From: Mastigamoeba balamuthi
Taxonomy: Eukaryota; Evosea; Mastigamoebida; Mastigamoebidae
DNA length: 64,000 nt
NCBI GenBank assembly: GCA_902651635.1
Contig: CACRSC010000061.1
Location: 70,076-134,075 of the forward strand
Reading direction: 5' to 3'
Under the pieces are notes generated by a model. The model made no database searches, had not been told where the DNA came from, and saw only the letters and a program-made list of their open reading frames with translations. The translations under genes were made by a program, and so were the position numbers. How positions within the stretch are numbered: position 1 is the first letter of the stretch; each line of letters starts with the position of its first letter. Shown piece after piece: positions 33,785-45,041 of this stretch.

Positions 33785-34006
33785 GGCAGCAGCCCAGATC
33801 GGCTCTGTTGCTGTGCGAGTTCCTTGTGTTGTGCTTCTTCTCCCCGCTCCGGTGTCTTGTTTTCAAGTGGGAGGATCTCAACCTCAGAGGAGATGTCCAT
33901 TTAATGTGTACTCGCTGTCTGAGTACAGCCAGTGTGGAACAGCCTTATGCCTCCCGAGGGTGAATGTGCCAGAGTCCAGCCATGCTGTCCCACGTCGATC
34001 TTTTTG

Positions 34007-34306
34007 TTACAACAATAGCACACGACCCTGCCCTCCTTTTCTGTCATTGAAGTCTATTTGGGCAGAATAATTTTGGGCGAGGACGGTACTCGTGTAGAAG
34101 AGCTCTTGGACAGAGTTGTCTTCATCGAAGTAGTGGAGGACCAGCGTCTCCACGGGACAGTAGAATTGGTGGTTGTGGTTGAAACTCTCGCACGGAATAA
34201 GAGTGATCTCGGCGTGTGTTTCACAGAGTCCAGCCTTTGAATAGAGCGTCACATCGGTCATCTGGTTCGCTGATGTTCCCTGCTGTCCACCGTTGCAGTA
34301 TGTCAT
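34007..34306 (-). CDS. Small hypothetical protein, paralogue of 35193-35426
   Basis: ATG at 34306; about 99 codons. It begins MTYCNGG and shares TDVTLYSKAGLC and FYCPVETLVLHYFDED with the frame at 35193-35426, including the spacing of the cysteines. The two frames are about 1.1 kb apart on the same strand and differ enough for the match to reflect coding constraint. No signal peptide is obvious at this ATG, so an upstream exon may be missing. Family and function unknown. Confidence 0.4.
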   Translation of the reverse strand: MTYCNGGQQGTSANQMTDVTLYSKAGLCETHAEITLIPCESFNHNHQFYCPVETLVLHYFDEDNSVQELFYTSTVLAQNYSAQIDFNDRKGGQGRVLLL

Positions 34307-34604
34307 TGAGGCGCTCTTTTATTATTTTGCAGAGGGCTCGGAAACTCAAGATATCATAATGACAAACCAATAATTTCGGTTTGTATTCCATCTGGTCTCG
34401 CCGTGCGTTTGACAAAACCCCCACCTTTTGTTGTTTTCAAGATGCACACCATAGATGTTGTTCAATAGAAAAGCAGGGAATTCACAAGAGACTGTCAAGC
34501 ATTTTCCTTGCCGTATTTGTGTGTTACATATGAAAGATGTGCCAACGTCACCAAAATCGATTCATTGTCTGAATCACAAGTGTGTGCTCCATGATTGTGC
34601 CCAC

Positions 34605-34620
34605 CCCCCCCCCCCCCCAC
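34605..34620. repeat. Homopolymer C run
   Basis: About 16 consecutive C, prone to sequencing error. Confidence 0.8.
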
Positions 34621-34740
34621 AGACTCCCTGGGAACGGGAATTCGGCAGTTTTGGTCTGCTGATCCACTGGCGCACAGCCTTGAATACCCCTGGGCTGTGT
34701 GTTTGATACACCTTGAAAAACGACTGCACCAATTGGCGTC

Positions 34741-34822
34741 CCACAGTGCCACCAGGCGTAGCGAGCAGTTCAGTAGCTGAAGAATGGACTCTTGGCCGTC
34801 TTCACAGCAATGCCACTGATGC
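34741..34822. repeat. Dispersed repeat, copy 1
   Basis: About 80 bp (GTGCCACCAGGCGTAGCGAG then AGTTCAGTAGCTGAAG and TTGGCCGTCTTCAC) that recurs at about 38757-38837 in the same orientation with around 80-85 per cent identity by eye. The two copies flank the acyltransferase gene. Confidence 0.65.
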
Positions 34823-35192
34823 CCCCAGTGCACAAACAGTTCGTGGCTGGATAGAATGCTGCATCGCACCCTCCAAAATGCCTACACCAATGAGAGGTGC
34901 CATGCAAGGGTGCCCTCATCAACTTTGTGCTCTGAGGCATGTGCGCAGTGAACAATGTAACCTTCTGTATTTCCTCTCTGAAGCAAGAGATGTAATTGTT
35001 CTACCTTCCATGGGGATTGGGAACACAATCTTGGTGGAACAGCCTCACTCCACCTGAGCCAGAAGGTGCAATGGTCCAACCATTCTCCTGCCTGCGATGC
35101 TGCACTGGCATCTGTGGCTGCGCCGAGACAGGATCCCCACAAGCGAAGCACACAACCCGACCCTCCTCCACTGGCTGAATCTCAGATCAAGA

Positions 35193-35426
35193 CTAGTTTA
35201 AATGCGCACTGCAGTTGTAGAAGAGCTCCGTGAACTGGCCCTGGTCATTCAGGTAGGTGAGGACAAGCGTCTCCACGGGGCAGTAGAACGATCCCCAGCG
35301 TGTGAAGCTCAGGCAGCGCCGAAGATCAACATTGTGAGTGGAGCATTTCCCTGGGTTGTTGTACAGCATAACATCTATCATACTGTTTGCCGTTCCATTG
35401 GCCCAGCCCCCATTGCAATATGTCAT
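35193..35426 (-). CDS. Small hypothetical protein, paralogue of 34007-34306
   Basis: ATG at 35426; 77 aa ending FTELFYNCSAHLN. Shared with the other copy: MTYCNGG, a hydrophilic stretch with IDVMLYNNPGKC, then FYCPVETLVLTYLND and ELFY. Four cysteines align. Could be a small extracellular domain or the last exon of a longer gene. Function unknown. Confidence 0.4.
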   Translation of the reverse strand: MTYCNGGWANGTANSMIDVMLYNNPGKCSTHNVDLRRCLSFTRWGSFYCPVETLVLTYLNDQGQFTELFYNCSAHLN

Positions 35427-35914
35427 TGGTGTGTACCACTTTGAAAACTAAAGTATGAAGCAATGCGAGCCAAGAGAAAAAGATGTCTGCATCCACGACA
35501 GCTTCTTCTGGCTTCTTCTGGCCCCGCAGATGTTCTGCCGTGAAGTGCAAAAACCACCATTTCTGCAGGGAGACTTCTTTGCTATACATTCTGTAGAACC
35601 ATTCAATTCCATTGCAATGCACTCGGAAATCACCCCAACAATCAACCGCACTATCACGATAACCAAAACGGATGTTGGCCCGATATACTACGCTCCATTC
35701 TGTGCTATTGAAAAGCAGGGAGTTCTCAAGACAACTTTACATTGGGTTGTCGAGGAATTCGCAGGATGATAGTGTGGAAAAGACCACACACAGAAAGCTC
35801 TGTAACAAATGCGGCAGTGGATCGGCATACAACAGAGGGTCATGAGGGGATGCAGAGGGCAGGCATTGTGGTAGTGTGCCACGATTCGGTTGCTCTTGTG
35901 GCTGCTGCTCCTCT

Positions 35915-38754
35915 CTACAGAATGCTCTGAGGCTGGGCCATGGGGCCGTAGACCGCGTCTAGGTGCGCCGCCTGCCCCATGGCAGCCTCAATGCGCTTGA
36001 AGCAGCTGCTCGACCGCAGCCTCGCGACGACGTAGTTCCGCGCAAAGTCCAGGAACTGCACCGTGTAGTGCGCCGAGTCGTAGAAGACCGGGACGTCGTA
36101 CACGTGGCTGTGGCACACGCCGTCCCAGCACGCCAGGTCGTTGAGCGAGACCATCTCGACCCTGGCCGCCAGCTCCGGGCTGGCCCTGACGATGTCGCGC
36201 ACCCAGCCGACGTCGTGGAACTTGAGGCGCGCCTCCTGGCCGTAGGCGCAGCTGCTGGCCCTGCGCGTGCGCAGGCACGTGAGCGGCCACTCGCGCACAG
36301 GCAGCTCGCGGTTCTCCGCGTCGGCCCAGACGGGGCTGTCCACGAGCACCGCCGTGCACGACGACCTCCCGATCCACTCGCGCGCGTACCTCTTGAAGTC
36401 CTCTCCCCAGCGGGGTAGGTCGCGGAAGCGGTTCTGCCAAGTGTGGGGGTCAGACAGCCGCAGCAGCTGCAGAGGAGGGGCCACTGGGCGGCGTGGAACA
36501 CACCCTGAAGGAGAGGAGCGAGGCGCGGAACGCGTAGTTGTCCTCGGCCCAGAACGGCGGGGGGTTCCACATCAGCTCGAAGTGGTCCCTGTTCCTGGGG
36601 CTGTGCGTGAAGCCGCCGCTCCAGTACGTGGCGTTGAGCTCGGCCCCGTAGTTGAAGAGCAGCTTCCAGAGATGCACGACGTGCGAGTCGCCGTTGACGG
36701 CCAGCGCCGCCCGCGGTGTCCGGTGGAAGAGGCGCGCGGCGGGGATGGGCGGGAGATCGAGCGGAGCCCAGCCAGGGTCCTGGTACCAATTGACAGCGCC
36801 GTACGAGTTCACCCGGAGCACTGGGCCATTGTGTGGGTTGCCGTCCTCCATCCATGGCACAAGGGACCTGAGGCGGGAAGGGTGTGAGTAAAGCCAGCAA
36901 GCTGCAGCCCGCGAGGAGGGGGGAGTGGCCTGTACGCATTGCCATCGCGGAGCGGCATGGGCTTTGCGGTGAAGACCTGCACAACAACGGTGGTCCTGAG
37001 GGCAACCACCGTCAGCACAGCTGGCACTGCCGTGCCAGCAGCGAGCAGACCAAGAGACGCCCACCAGGGGAGCGTCTTCCTCTGCAGTGGCTTCTGCACC
37101 GCCCCGTGAGAGACGAGCAGCAAGCTCGGCACCGGGAAGGGGGAGGAGGAGGGCAGGAGATAACCTCCACCAGGTGGTAGCTCGTCGACGAGAACGCCCC
37201 GATGAGCACGAGGGTGACGACCCACGCGGGCTTCTCGGACATGGATATGCCCTCGTAGAAGGCGACGAGCAGGACGACAGGGAAGTGGTAGAGGTAGATC
37301 GAGTACGACATGTCCCCGATGGCCTCCACTACCGGCGCCCTCCTGATCTGCGCCTTGCACGCGATCAGGAGCGCCGTCATCAGGCACACGGGTAGCGCGA
37401 GGGCATTGGGGTATCCAGCGCTGAGGGGGGGAGGAGGGCCAGCCATGCGTGAGTGAGACCAGGGCCCAGTGGCCTCGTGCCTGGGAGTGAAGACGCTGGC
37501 CACGACGAGGGATGCCCACGCTGCGCAGTAGGCGGCGATCCAGTGCCACTTGCTCATCGCGGGTCGCAGGCAGCCGAGCCGCTTGCTGTGGAGGCACTCG
37601 TCGTAGTGCGAGACCAGGGCGCCCAGGGCGAACTCCCAGTACCTGCTCCCCACAAAGTAGAACCTCCACCTCTGCGTCTCCGCCAGCATCGCCCCAAACG
37701 AAGCGGCCGCACTCACAGCCATGACGGGTCCAACTGCCTGCGAGGAGCGCAGAGCGAGCCTGTCAACTGCGTCGGGCAAGACGCTCGGACCGCTGCGAAA
37801 CGCTTTCCGAGAGCCCAACGGAGGAGAACGAGCAGAACGGGAACGAGAACGTAGAGCTGCTCCTCGACGGCCAGCGACCAGTAGTGCAGGACGATGCTGG
37901 GGGAGCTGGTCTCGAAGTAGCCCTCGGACTTGGTCATCTGGCCGATGTTGGCGCACAGCAGCGACGCCATCAGGATGTCGTGCATCTGCTCGGCGCACTT
38001 CTCGTGGTACATGCAGTACGCGGACCTCCAGAGCACCGCGACCAGCAGAACCAGCATCAGCGCGCTGGGCGGGTTGAGCCTCTTGGCCCTCCTCGCGAAG
38101 AACTCGAGCAGCGAGAACTCGTTCTTGACGAGCTCGTGGACCTGCGCAGCGCACAGCAGAGGCCTGAGGGCGGAGAAGGCGGTGTGGTGCTGCTCGGTGC
38201 TGGGGGACGCCCACGACAGAGCCGAAGACGAGGAAGCCGCTGATGACGAAGAAGATGTCGACGCCCACGAAGCCGCCCCTCATCCACGGCGCGTCGAGGT
38301 GGAAGAGCACGACCACGGCCACGGCCAGCGCCCTCATCGCCTGTATGTCCACGCGGCGCCCCTTCTCGCCACGCGGCTGGCGGCGCTGCTTGGCGTCGGG
38401 CAGCGGTGCCTCGGGAGCCGCGGGCATCTGCTGAGGGGGCTCAGCAGCGTTGCCAAATGACTTGGACCTCGGGGGCTCTGAGGCCTTGTCGGTGGTCTCC
38501 TGCTCGTTCTGGTTGGCGCCGAGGGCATCGGGATCAGCTGAGCGCTGCTCCCGGGCGGCTGCATCGGGCTCTATCTCGACGGCGACGTGCTCAGCCATCT
38601 CCAGATCCACAAGGCGGTGCATCGAGAATGGCCCGCCGTTTTCTTCCTGTGGTACTGGATATTCAGTGGAGGCAAAGGACAATGGTGACGGAAAAGGGGT
38701 GATGACATCGACGAGGGCGAGCCTCTTCGCCTCTGTCGCACCGATCACGGGCAT
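35915..38754 (-). CDS. Membrane O-acyltransferase (acyltransferase-3 / OafA type) fused to SGNH hydrolase domain
   Basis: Seven exons (38754-38218, 38141-37791, 37737-37481, 37420-37165, 37093-36930, 36867-36504, 36466-35915) close in phase; 826 aa from the first ATG, fewer if the start is at 38622 or 38598. A polar N-terminus precedes the acyltransferase-3 core: DIQAMRALAVAVVVLFHLDA, then FVGVDIFFVISGFLVFG, FFARRAKRLNP and LHYWSLAVEEQLYVLVPVLL, with about ten membrane helices. The C-terminal third has VNGDSHVVHLW (GDS block of SGNH enzymes) and a late Asp-x-x-His (YDSAHYT). Such enzymes move acyl groups across a membrane onto sugars of glycans; the acceptor here is unknown. Introns 3 and 5 have GC donors (CCAG|GCACGA, ACAG|GCCACT). 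Confidence 0.85.
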
Positions 38755-38756
38755 CC

Positions 38757-38837
38757 CTCAGTGCCACCAGGGGCGTAGCGAGCGGTTCAGTAGCTGAAGT
38801 CTGGTCTATTGGCCGTCTTCACTGCCGCACCACTGTT
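38757..38837. repeat. Dispersed repeat, copy 2
   Basis: Second copy of the 80-bp repeat at 34741-34822. It abuts the first ATG of the acyltransferase gene and leads into the broken NTPase fragment. Confidence 0.65.
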
Positions 38838-39345
38838 GCCCGCGGCTGCTGTTCCTCTGCGTGGCTCCGTCATCGAGAGCCCGCGCCGGCCGTTCCGTGC
38901 AAAGCCTGTGCACGTTCGGAATTGCTTGACGCCATTCTCGCCGCCAGGGAGGTCGTGACACGCGGTGCCAGCAGCCCGACGACGCCCCGCCTTGTGTCAT
39001 TTGATACAAAAGGCGCACTGACGGGCTTCCAGGGCTCGCACGGCTCGCGTTCAATTGACTCAACCGAGTACCACTCATGTGCATCACTACTCCACTCTGA
39101 TGTCGGCGACCATTGGGTCTCGGAGAGCAGCTGCTCTCCATCGGTGGACAGGGCCAGAGATCGTGCTCAGCGCTCTGGAACGCGGGCGTGCGCAGCGTCT
39201 CGAGGATCGAGTCGAGCACATTCGCAATAACTGTGAAGGCCATAGGGAAAATGCGAGTGTTCCTTGGGGGGAAGCTGGTGCGGTGTTTTTCTCCGGCTGT
39301 TGAACATCCGAAGAGAAGCTCGTGGACTTTGGTGCGGTGCATTTC
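38838..39345 (-). pseudogene. Broken fragment of a P-loop NTPase gene
   Basis: The minus-strand frame contains ILETLRTPAFQ, matching LLETLRTPAFQ in the NTPase gene at 42356-43950. The DNA match runs from about 39030 to 39200 (paired with about 43430-43650) and includes the intron-like GTTCAATTGA piece. The Walker A motif is absent and the frame does not continue, so this is a partial, inactive copy. Confidence 0.5.
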
Positions 39346-39360
39346 TCAGTGTAGCCACAA

Positions 39361-41702
39361 TCAGTCCCTGCTCCCGAGGACAAAGCAGACGAAGTGCCTG
39401 AGTACGCGCCTTGTCTCAGCTCTGCTTCCAAAGTAGGCATCGATCGAAGCCACAATTGCACGGCACTGGCGGTAGCTGCTGCTGTGCGACTTGGCGTTCC
39501 GAATCATCTCGAAGCGCATTGGGTAGGTTACGTCCTGACGCACGGGGTGAGTCCCTGACGAATGGAACGAGTAGGATTGTGATACGGACCAGCGGCTGTG
39601 TCTTCTTGAACTTGTCGTTGTGCTGCTGCTTGAGGAAGTTGATGAGCTCCGTCCATCCGCTCTTGTTCACAGGCCATCCCTTTGAGGCCGAATTGCTTTC
39701 CAGGTTCACCAGCTCTTCCTGTACTTAGTTCTGCCAGCCCTTGTTGCTCATCTGCCGCAGGACTTGAGAACCCACATTGAGAGAAGGCAGGCAAACCTCC
39801 TCGTAGACTACGGCCATTTCCGACAGGAGTAGACTGGAGGAGAGGCCGTCGGAAGCCTCCGTACCTTCTGCAGTCATGATAGCATCACCACGCCGGGTCA
39901 TGTCCGGCAAGTAGTTGTTCCGGATGTATGCGCCTAGCGTGTGGTCGCGCAATGTTCTCGCCTCGTTTGATTCCAGTAATCTAACAGTCCACAGTCCACC
40001 GAAGCGGACGGCTAAGGGGGAGAGTAAGACCTTGGATTACAAGCAGTCTTTGTGCACGTATGCTACTGGGTGGGTCAGAGCCATAGGCCAAGGGCACCAG
40101 AAGCTCAGAAGCTCGAGGGCGCTCCTGTAGAGTTCTATGTCGCGTGCGTATGTCACCAGCCGCCGGCTCATCATCAGGTCGATAGAGTCTTCGGGAGAGT
40201 GGCCCTGCTCAACGAACACGGCCACCTGACTCAGCGCAGCGCAGTGGGGCTCCCACACCCCGCTCAGCTTCACGCGGAGGGACGCCGCAACTCCTGGCTC
40301 CAAGGGACGCATCCCGAAGACGCGTATCAACTGCATCGTGTCCTAGGTTCCAGAGATCTCTTAGGTGCCCGAAGGGGGGAGCAGATGTAATCCGAACGTC
40401 AAGAGCGATGTCGGAGGAGACGAAGTCGGTGGTGAGGGTCGTTTCCTCGAAGACGAGCGAAGAGCCATTGGGGCCCGACAAGGACAGCGCCTTCCACACG
40501 AGGGGCTGCGTGCTGCCAGCGATGATGTAGCCGCACGACGTCCGGCGCCCCACGAGCAGGTCCTTCATCAGGGTAGCCATGGTGGCCTCCTCGTCCTCGT
40601 CCAGGCCGGAAAACAGCGCCTGGTGCCCGTCAAAAACGATGATGCAGTGCGCCTGCGAGGACCGCCGAGTGAGCTGCGACCCCCAGCGGCAGGGGGGAAC
40701 GCACAGAGACCAGCATGTCGTGGATCAGCCTTATATGGCTGCCGATCCTCCCATGGAGCCGGGCTGCGGCTGCTGCCCCGCGCCCATCAGCTCCGCGATG
40801 TGCTCCACCACGGCGGCGAAGCGCTGATCGACCGTGTCGGTTTTGTGCAGAACGCAGACGGCGAGGTCCACGTACTTGACGTCCGAGGCGCCGCAGAGCC
40901 AGTCCTGTGCCTCTCGGATCAGGAAGGGGACCACGAACCTGGCAGCGGTGGTCTTGCCGGACTTGGCGGAGCCATCGACGAGGAGCGCCGTGTTTGTCTG
41001 CGACCCGCATGGCGACTGCAGCCACCTGCGCACGGCCTCCCTGGCCTTCCTGGCGCCCACGTACCAGTGCACTCTGCCCTGGTCCGCGAACACGAGGTTG
41101 TTGCCGGGGTCTGCGAGCCCCGCTCTGTCCACGGCCTCCAGGGAACCGCGCAGCTCAGCAAGCGCGGCAGCCGTCGGCGCAGAGGCCAGGGAAGCAGTGG
41201 TGATGCCGTCTGTGTCACGCAAGGCCAGCGAGACCCTCGTGACTCCCAGCTCAGTGGCGTAGCTGCAGGGGGTCTGCTGAGTGCCACGAGAGCGTGTGTG
41301 CGGCACCTCTGCAGTGTCCGCGAGGGGTCGGCGCGCGTGCTGCTGCTGGTGCTGCCGCTGTCGCTGACGGTTGTGGCGTACAGAGGGCGCCTGCCCAGGC
41401 CCATCTCCACGGCGACCTGCTCGACTACCGTCTGCATGGCTGAGTCGCCCGGCATCTCCAGCAGCGTGCGTGGGCTCCCGCAGTACGTTGCAGCCACGCG
41501 GATGCTCGTGCGGCCCCTGCAATCGGCGCGGTCGGTGTGGCCAGCGGGAGAGGCGTGGGGAAAGCGGTTTCAGGACCGAGGCACCTTTTCGATGGTCTCT
41601 GGGCACCTCCGGCTGCGTCCTCGTGGGGCTCTGTGGAGCTGCGTTAAGAGCCATATCAACGCTCGAACGCTCTGTACCATGTGTGGACGTGTGGTTGCCC
41701 AT
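39361..41702 (-). CDS. P-loop NTPase, multi-exon, family uncertain (Crinkler/RHS-like layout)
   Basis: ATG at 41702 gives MGNHTST, a possible N-myristoylation start. Pieces: exon 1 (to about 41590), a second segment (MQTVVEQVAVEMGLGRRPLY), a Walker A segment (DGSAKSGKTTAARFVVPFL), a Walker B-like segment (HCIIVFDGHQALF), a sensor-like strand (CGYIIAGSTQPLVW), and C-terminal helices ending CFVLGSRD. Most internal junctions could not be fixed, and one place near 40735 needs a frame change without a good splice site, so the gene may be damaged. The order NTPase then a region with LVRITILLVPF resembles Crinkler/RHS-type NTPases, which are multicopy and often near mobile DNA; this is a guess from layout. 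A second NTPase gene lies 650 bp upstream. Confidence 0.45.
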
Positions 41703-41792
41703 GTTGTCCTGCACGCGGAGCCCTGCGCCCAAGCGCCAAGAGAGTTTTCCCGCTGATTATCCTTTAGACTGTCCATTGTTTTTGGCGGGGAG

Positions 41793-42150
41793 TTGAGTCA
41801 AAAAGAAAAACGGCCACGCCTGCCATGTGAAGAAGCTCAAGGGGAGGGTGGATGCGCTGTGGCTGGTGGCCCACCTCTCCTCCGAGCTGATCCGCGGCGC
41901 GTGGGTCCTCCTGGACGACGTCGAGGGCAGATACTGGAGGCTGGACGCCACAGAGACGACGGGACAGGCTGCCAGTGAGGCAGCGCAGATATCCGAGATG
42001 CGGAGGGCCATCAGAGCTGCCAACGAGCTGCCGCAGCGTGCACACGACCAGCTCGTGGCTGGGCACAAGGCTGCGCCACACCCTGGGAGAGCTTACACCG
42101 TCAAGTGGGAGATGCCGCGCGAGGCTGTCCTCAACAACTACGTGCTCTAG
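41793..42150 (+). pseudogene. Broken copy of the 3' end of the F-box-like gene
   Basis: About 330 bp match 33465-33784 at roughly 80 per cent identity by eye. Matching protein pieces include LVAHLSSELI versus LVAHLCSELL, VLLDDVEGRYWRL versus ILLDDVEGRDWRL, and YTVKWEMPREAVLNNYVL versus YTVEWEMPCEAALNNYLL. The middle (HTTSSWLGTRLRHTLG in the parent) is in a different frame in the copy, so at least two compensating indels are present. There is no upstream coding sequence. Confidence 0.65.
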
Positions 42151-42355
42151 CACCGTTGTGCTTATTCCTTTTGTTGTGCTTCACCATTCCTCCTGGCCTC
42201 ATTTGAGCTGCGTAGAGAGCGGTCAGGGTGAGCCGGCCTCCCGTCACCTAAGGTTGCACGTCCCACCACGCTGCCGCCACCTGTGCGGTTGTATCGAGTT
42301 TCAACCAGTGCAGCAAGAACTTGCAGCGAGACCGGCGGGCTAGTTCCTGCACCGC

Positions 42356-43950
42356 TTAGGGGCTGCTATGGCGCGAGACCAGATAGCGCTTCTGGAAGCC
42401 CCCCATCGCCACAGTGAACATGTCGCCCTCCCTGCTGAGGTACGAGGTGTCGAAAACCACATCCACTGGCAGCCGGCGCAGCACACGTCTGGCACGCTCA
42501 GCCCCGCCTCGTGGTCCCTGCAAGGGAAGCTGGTGGCATTCCGCCTGAGACACCGCAAGTCCGAACCACTGTGGCACACACCATCTCGTCCAGCAGGAAC
42601 TTCCTCTGCGTGGCGGCGAGGTCGAGGACAGCGGAGAGCCCCGGCTCCTCTTGCAGCGTCGGGAACTCAAAGAACGAGTCTGTGCCCCCGATGCTGCTGA
42701 GGGCCTCGAAGCAGATGTCGAACAGGACGTCGAGGTCGGGGGCACTGTTCTTGGACACCTCGTGCTCAAACGAGTAGTTCACTCCCAGCGCGACCTGCAC
42801 GTGCGAGTGAGTGGGGCGCCTCCTGTTCATGGAGCTCTCAGCCAACGGAGGCATCTGCGATACCTGAAACATGAGGAGGGCGATGCCTCCAGAGGCCTCG
42901 TGGAGCCTCGATGAGAACTCCTCGAGGGTCTCGGCCGTCACGAGCTGGCCAGCGTGAGCAAAGGCGCCACCGGCGAGGCCCGCGACGACGAGCCTGACGT
43001 CCCCGAGCGAGAACGGGGGCAGTTGGATCCACTCGAGCCTCGCGGGCGTGTTCACCGGCAGGTGGAGGGGGCCGAGCTCGCGGCCCGCGGCGAGGAACCC
43101 GAAGAAGGGCTGTGCTGCCCCCAAGTAGTGGATGCCGGTGTAGACACCCGCGATGCAGCAGTAGAGGCGGTCGAGGAGGTCCTCGTCGCAGGGCAGGTCG
43201 TCGAAGAAGAAGAGGACAGGCCTGGCGATGGCGGCGATGGCCTCCTGCAAGAGCACGCTGAGCCTCGTCGACTTGAGCTGCACCGGGATGGCGGCCCTCA
43301 AGCTCGTCAGGAGGTCATCCCAGGTCACCGCCCTGCTCACCTGATGCACGGGGGCGCACAATCAGATGAGGCACGCGAGGCCAGCAGCGTGATGCCGCTG
43401 TGCATCGTGTCGCTGAGGGAAACAAGGGCAAACCAACGCAGGGCTCACACGGCTCGTGTTCAATTGAATTCAATGATCGGATGGGGGAGAGCGAGTGTCA
43501 CGCACGTGCACCACGATGCCGTTCTGTATGAAGTCGTCGATTTTGGAGGCGTAGGTCTCGTAGAGCTGCTGGCCTGTGGGCCCAGGAAAGAGGAGCTCGC
43601 GCTTGGCGACCTGGAACGCCGGTGTGCGCAGCGTCTCGAGGAGCGAGCAGCCCATCGTCGTCTTGCCCGTGCCCTGGAGCTGCCCCAGGGTGGGGAGCCT
43701 GTAGTACGGCAGGGCGTTCAGAGCACCGAGGTCCCAGTTGCAGATGAGCTGCCGCAGGATCTCTGTGGCCTCGGGCACGCGGTGCAGCAGCGGCCACCCC
43801 GCCAGCCCCGCACCGCCCGCGTTCCACTCGTCCGATGCCCGCAGCCTTCTGGCAACGTGCGCTGCCGCCTGCGCTGTGCCAGCGCGCTGCGCGAAAGAGG
43901 GTGCGTGGGAACGTGCGTTTGCTGAGGCCTGCATCAATTGCTTCACTTGG
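42356..43950 (-). CDS. P-loop NTPase, multi-exon, 5' end missing or unrecognised
   Basis: Exon about 43929-43515 has LGQLQGTGKTTMGCSLLETL, a Walker A motif. Exon 2 from about 43340 begins VSRAVTWDDLL and has the Walker B-like strand PVLFFFDDLPCDEDLLDRL and later LEWIQLPPFSLGDVRL. A last exon ends VFDTSYLSREGDMF and RYLVSRHSSP at TAA. The first intron contains GTTCAATTGAATTC. No ATG precedes the Walker exon; an acceptor (CAATTGATGCAG) stands there, and 140 bp further upstream lies the inverted-repeat element at 44085. The first exon is therefore either beyond that element or lost. Family uncertain; it resembles the neighbour at 39361-41702 only in general layout. Confidence 0.5.
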
Positions 43951-44084
43951 ATCCCCCCAGTTTTTGGTTTTACCCACACGATTTTATCCTACAAAAAACA
44001 CAATCTGTGAACCGACCGAAAAAGGAAGATATCTTTTCTACTTGAATATAAGGGCGCGCAGCGACAAAAACTTGGTAAAAAATA

Positions 44085-45041
44085 CAGTTGGGTCCCTCCC
44101 GAGAGATATTAGTGATCACTCAAATCTCACCTCCACGTCAGGAATTCATCCGCAGTGCGTGCGCGAAAGGCCCCCACGTGCGGTGGAGGGCACTCAAGCG
44201 CAGAGCAACACACGAGTATGTATCGGTGCCTTTCCCTGCCCACGGTGTCCCATCTTGGCAGTTACACGGTGCTCTTTGCAAGGCTGGAATGCGACCTGGG
44301 GACCATGGCACCAGCAAGTGCCTGCTGCAGAAGCGGTGAGTTTGCACTCCACGTGACTGCTGTGCATGCCCTGCACCACGGGGACGTTAGCACTACAATG
44401 TTGTCATGCACGCGCTGCCCTGCTGACACCTTCCAGCCCCGTGAGGGCACCACCTCGTGCCTCGCTTGTGATAAAGGGGCCTACAGCCCTGTGGGCACTG
44501 CCTCGTGCTTGCCGTGCACTGCAGGGACGTTCAACAACGCCTCTGGGTCGCCATTGTGCACCCACTGCACCGCGGGAACCTTCCAGCCCAACAAGGGCAC
44601 CTCGTCCTGCCGTGCCTGCAATGGAGGGGGACCCCTACAGCTTGGGCGGCACCACCTCATGTGCCCCATGCACTGCGGGCACTGCACAGCCACTGATGGG
44701 CAGCGCATCGTGCGAGGCCTGCGAGCTCGGTAGCTTGACCAAGGACATGAGCAGCATGGACAGCTGCATGCCCCGTGGGGACATACAGTGACCAGGGCAC
44801 GCCCGCATACCATGACTGCAGAGGTCGCACCCGGAGGGCTCAGACAACTATGCTGCATGCGCCTGGCAATGCGATGGCATCCGAGCGAGTCAGCGTCAAT
44901 GGGACCACAGCAACGAGTCAGGGGCGTCTGGTGCAAGCTCTGCAAGTAGGAGAAATAGCAGATTCTCTGACTCATTCCCTGATTTCAGTGATCACTCCAA
45001 GATATTAGTGATCAGTGATCACCCTGGAAGGGACCCAACAG
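44085..45041. mobile_element. DNA element with terminal inverted repeats carrying a cysteine-repeat gene fragment
   Basis: The left end reads CAGTTGGGTCCCTCCC and the right end, reversed, TGTTGGGTCCCTTCC. Just inside both ends lies GATATTAGTGATCACT or a close form; AGTGATCACT is itself a palindrome. Total about 957 bp. The left end is preceded by TA, as in Tc1/mariner-type insertions, but the right flank lacks a clear TA. No transposase is encoded, so it would be non-autonomous. Inside is a fragment of a GCC2/GCC3-type gene. It sits next to an NTPase gene that lacks its first exon. Confidence 0.55.
44340..44790 (+). pseudogene. Fragment of a GCC2/GCC3 (ephrin-receptor-like) Cys-repeat protein
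   Basis: Repeats of the form CPADTFQPREGTTSCLAC, CTAGTFNNASGSPLCTHC and CTAGTFQPNKGTSSCRAC follow one another every 16-20 residues: C-x(2)-C-x(n)-G-x-SxC. After the third repeat the frame changes by one base inside a G run (about 44627-44632), and the repeats go on in another frame (YSLGGTTSCAPCTAGT, SASCEACELGSL). No signal peptide or membrane segment is present. Such repeats occur in long surface proteins of protists; this is a short broken piece inside the inverted-repeat element, perhaps captured by it. Confidence 0.65.

Noticed and set aside
35800-36490. Separate esterase gene at the SGNH region
   Set aside because: Exon phases join it cleanly to the acyltransferase exons upstream, and the same fusion is common in this enzyme class.
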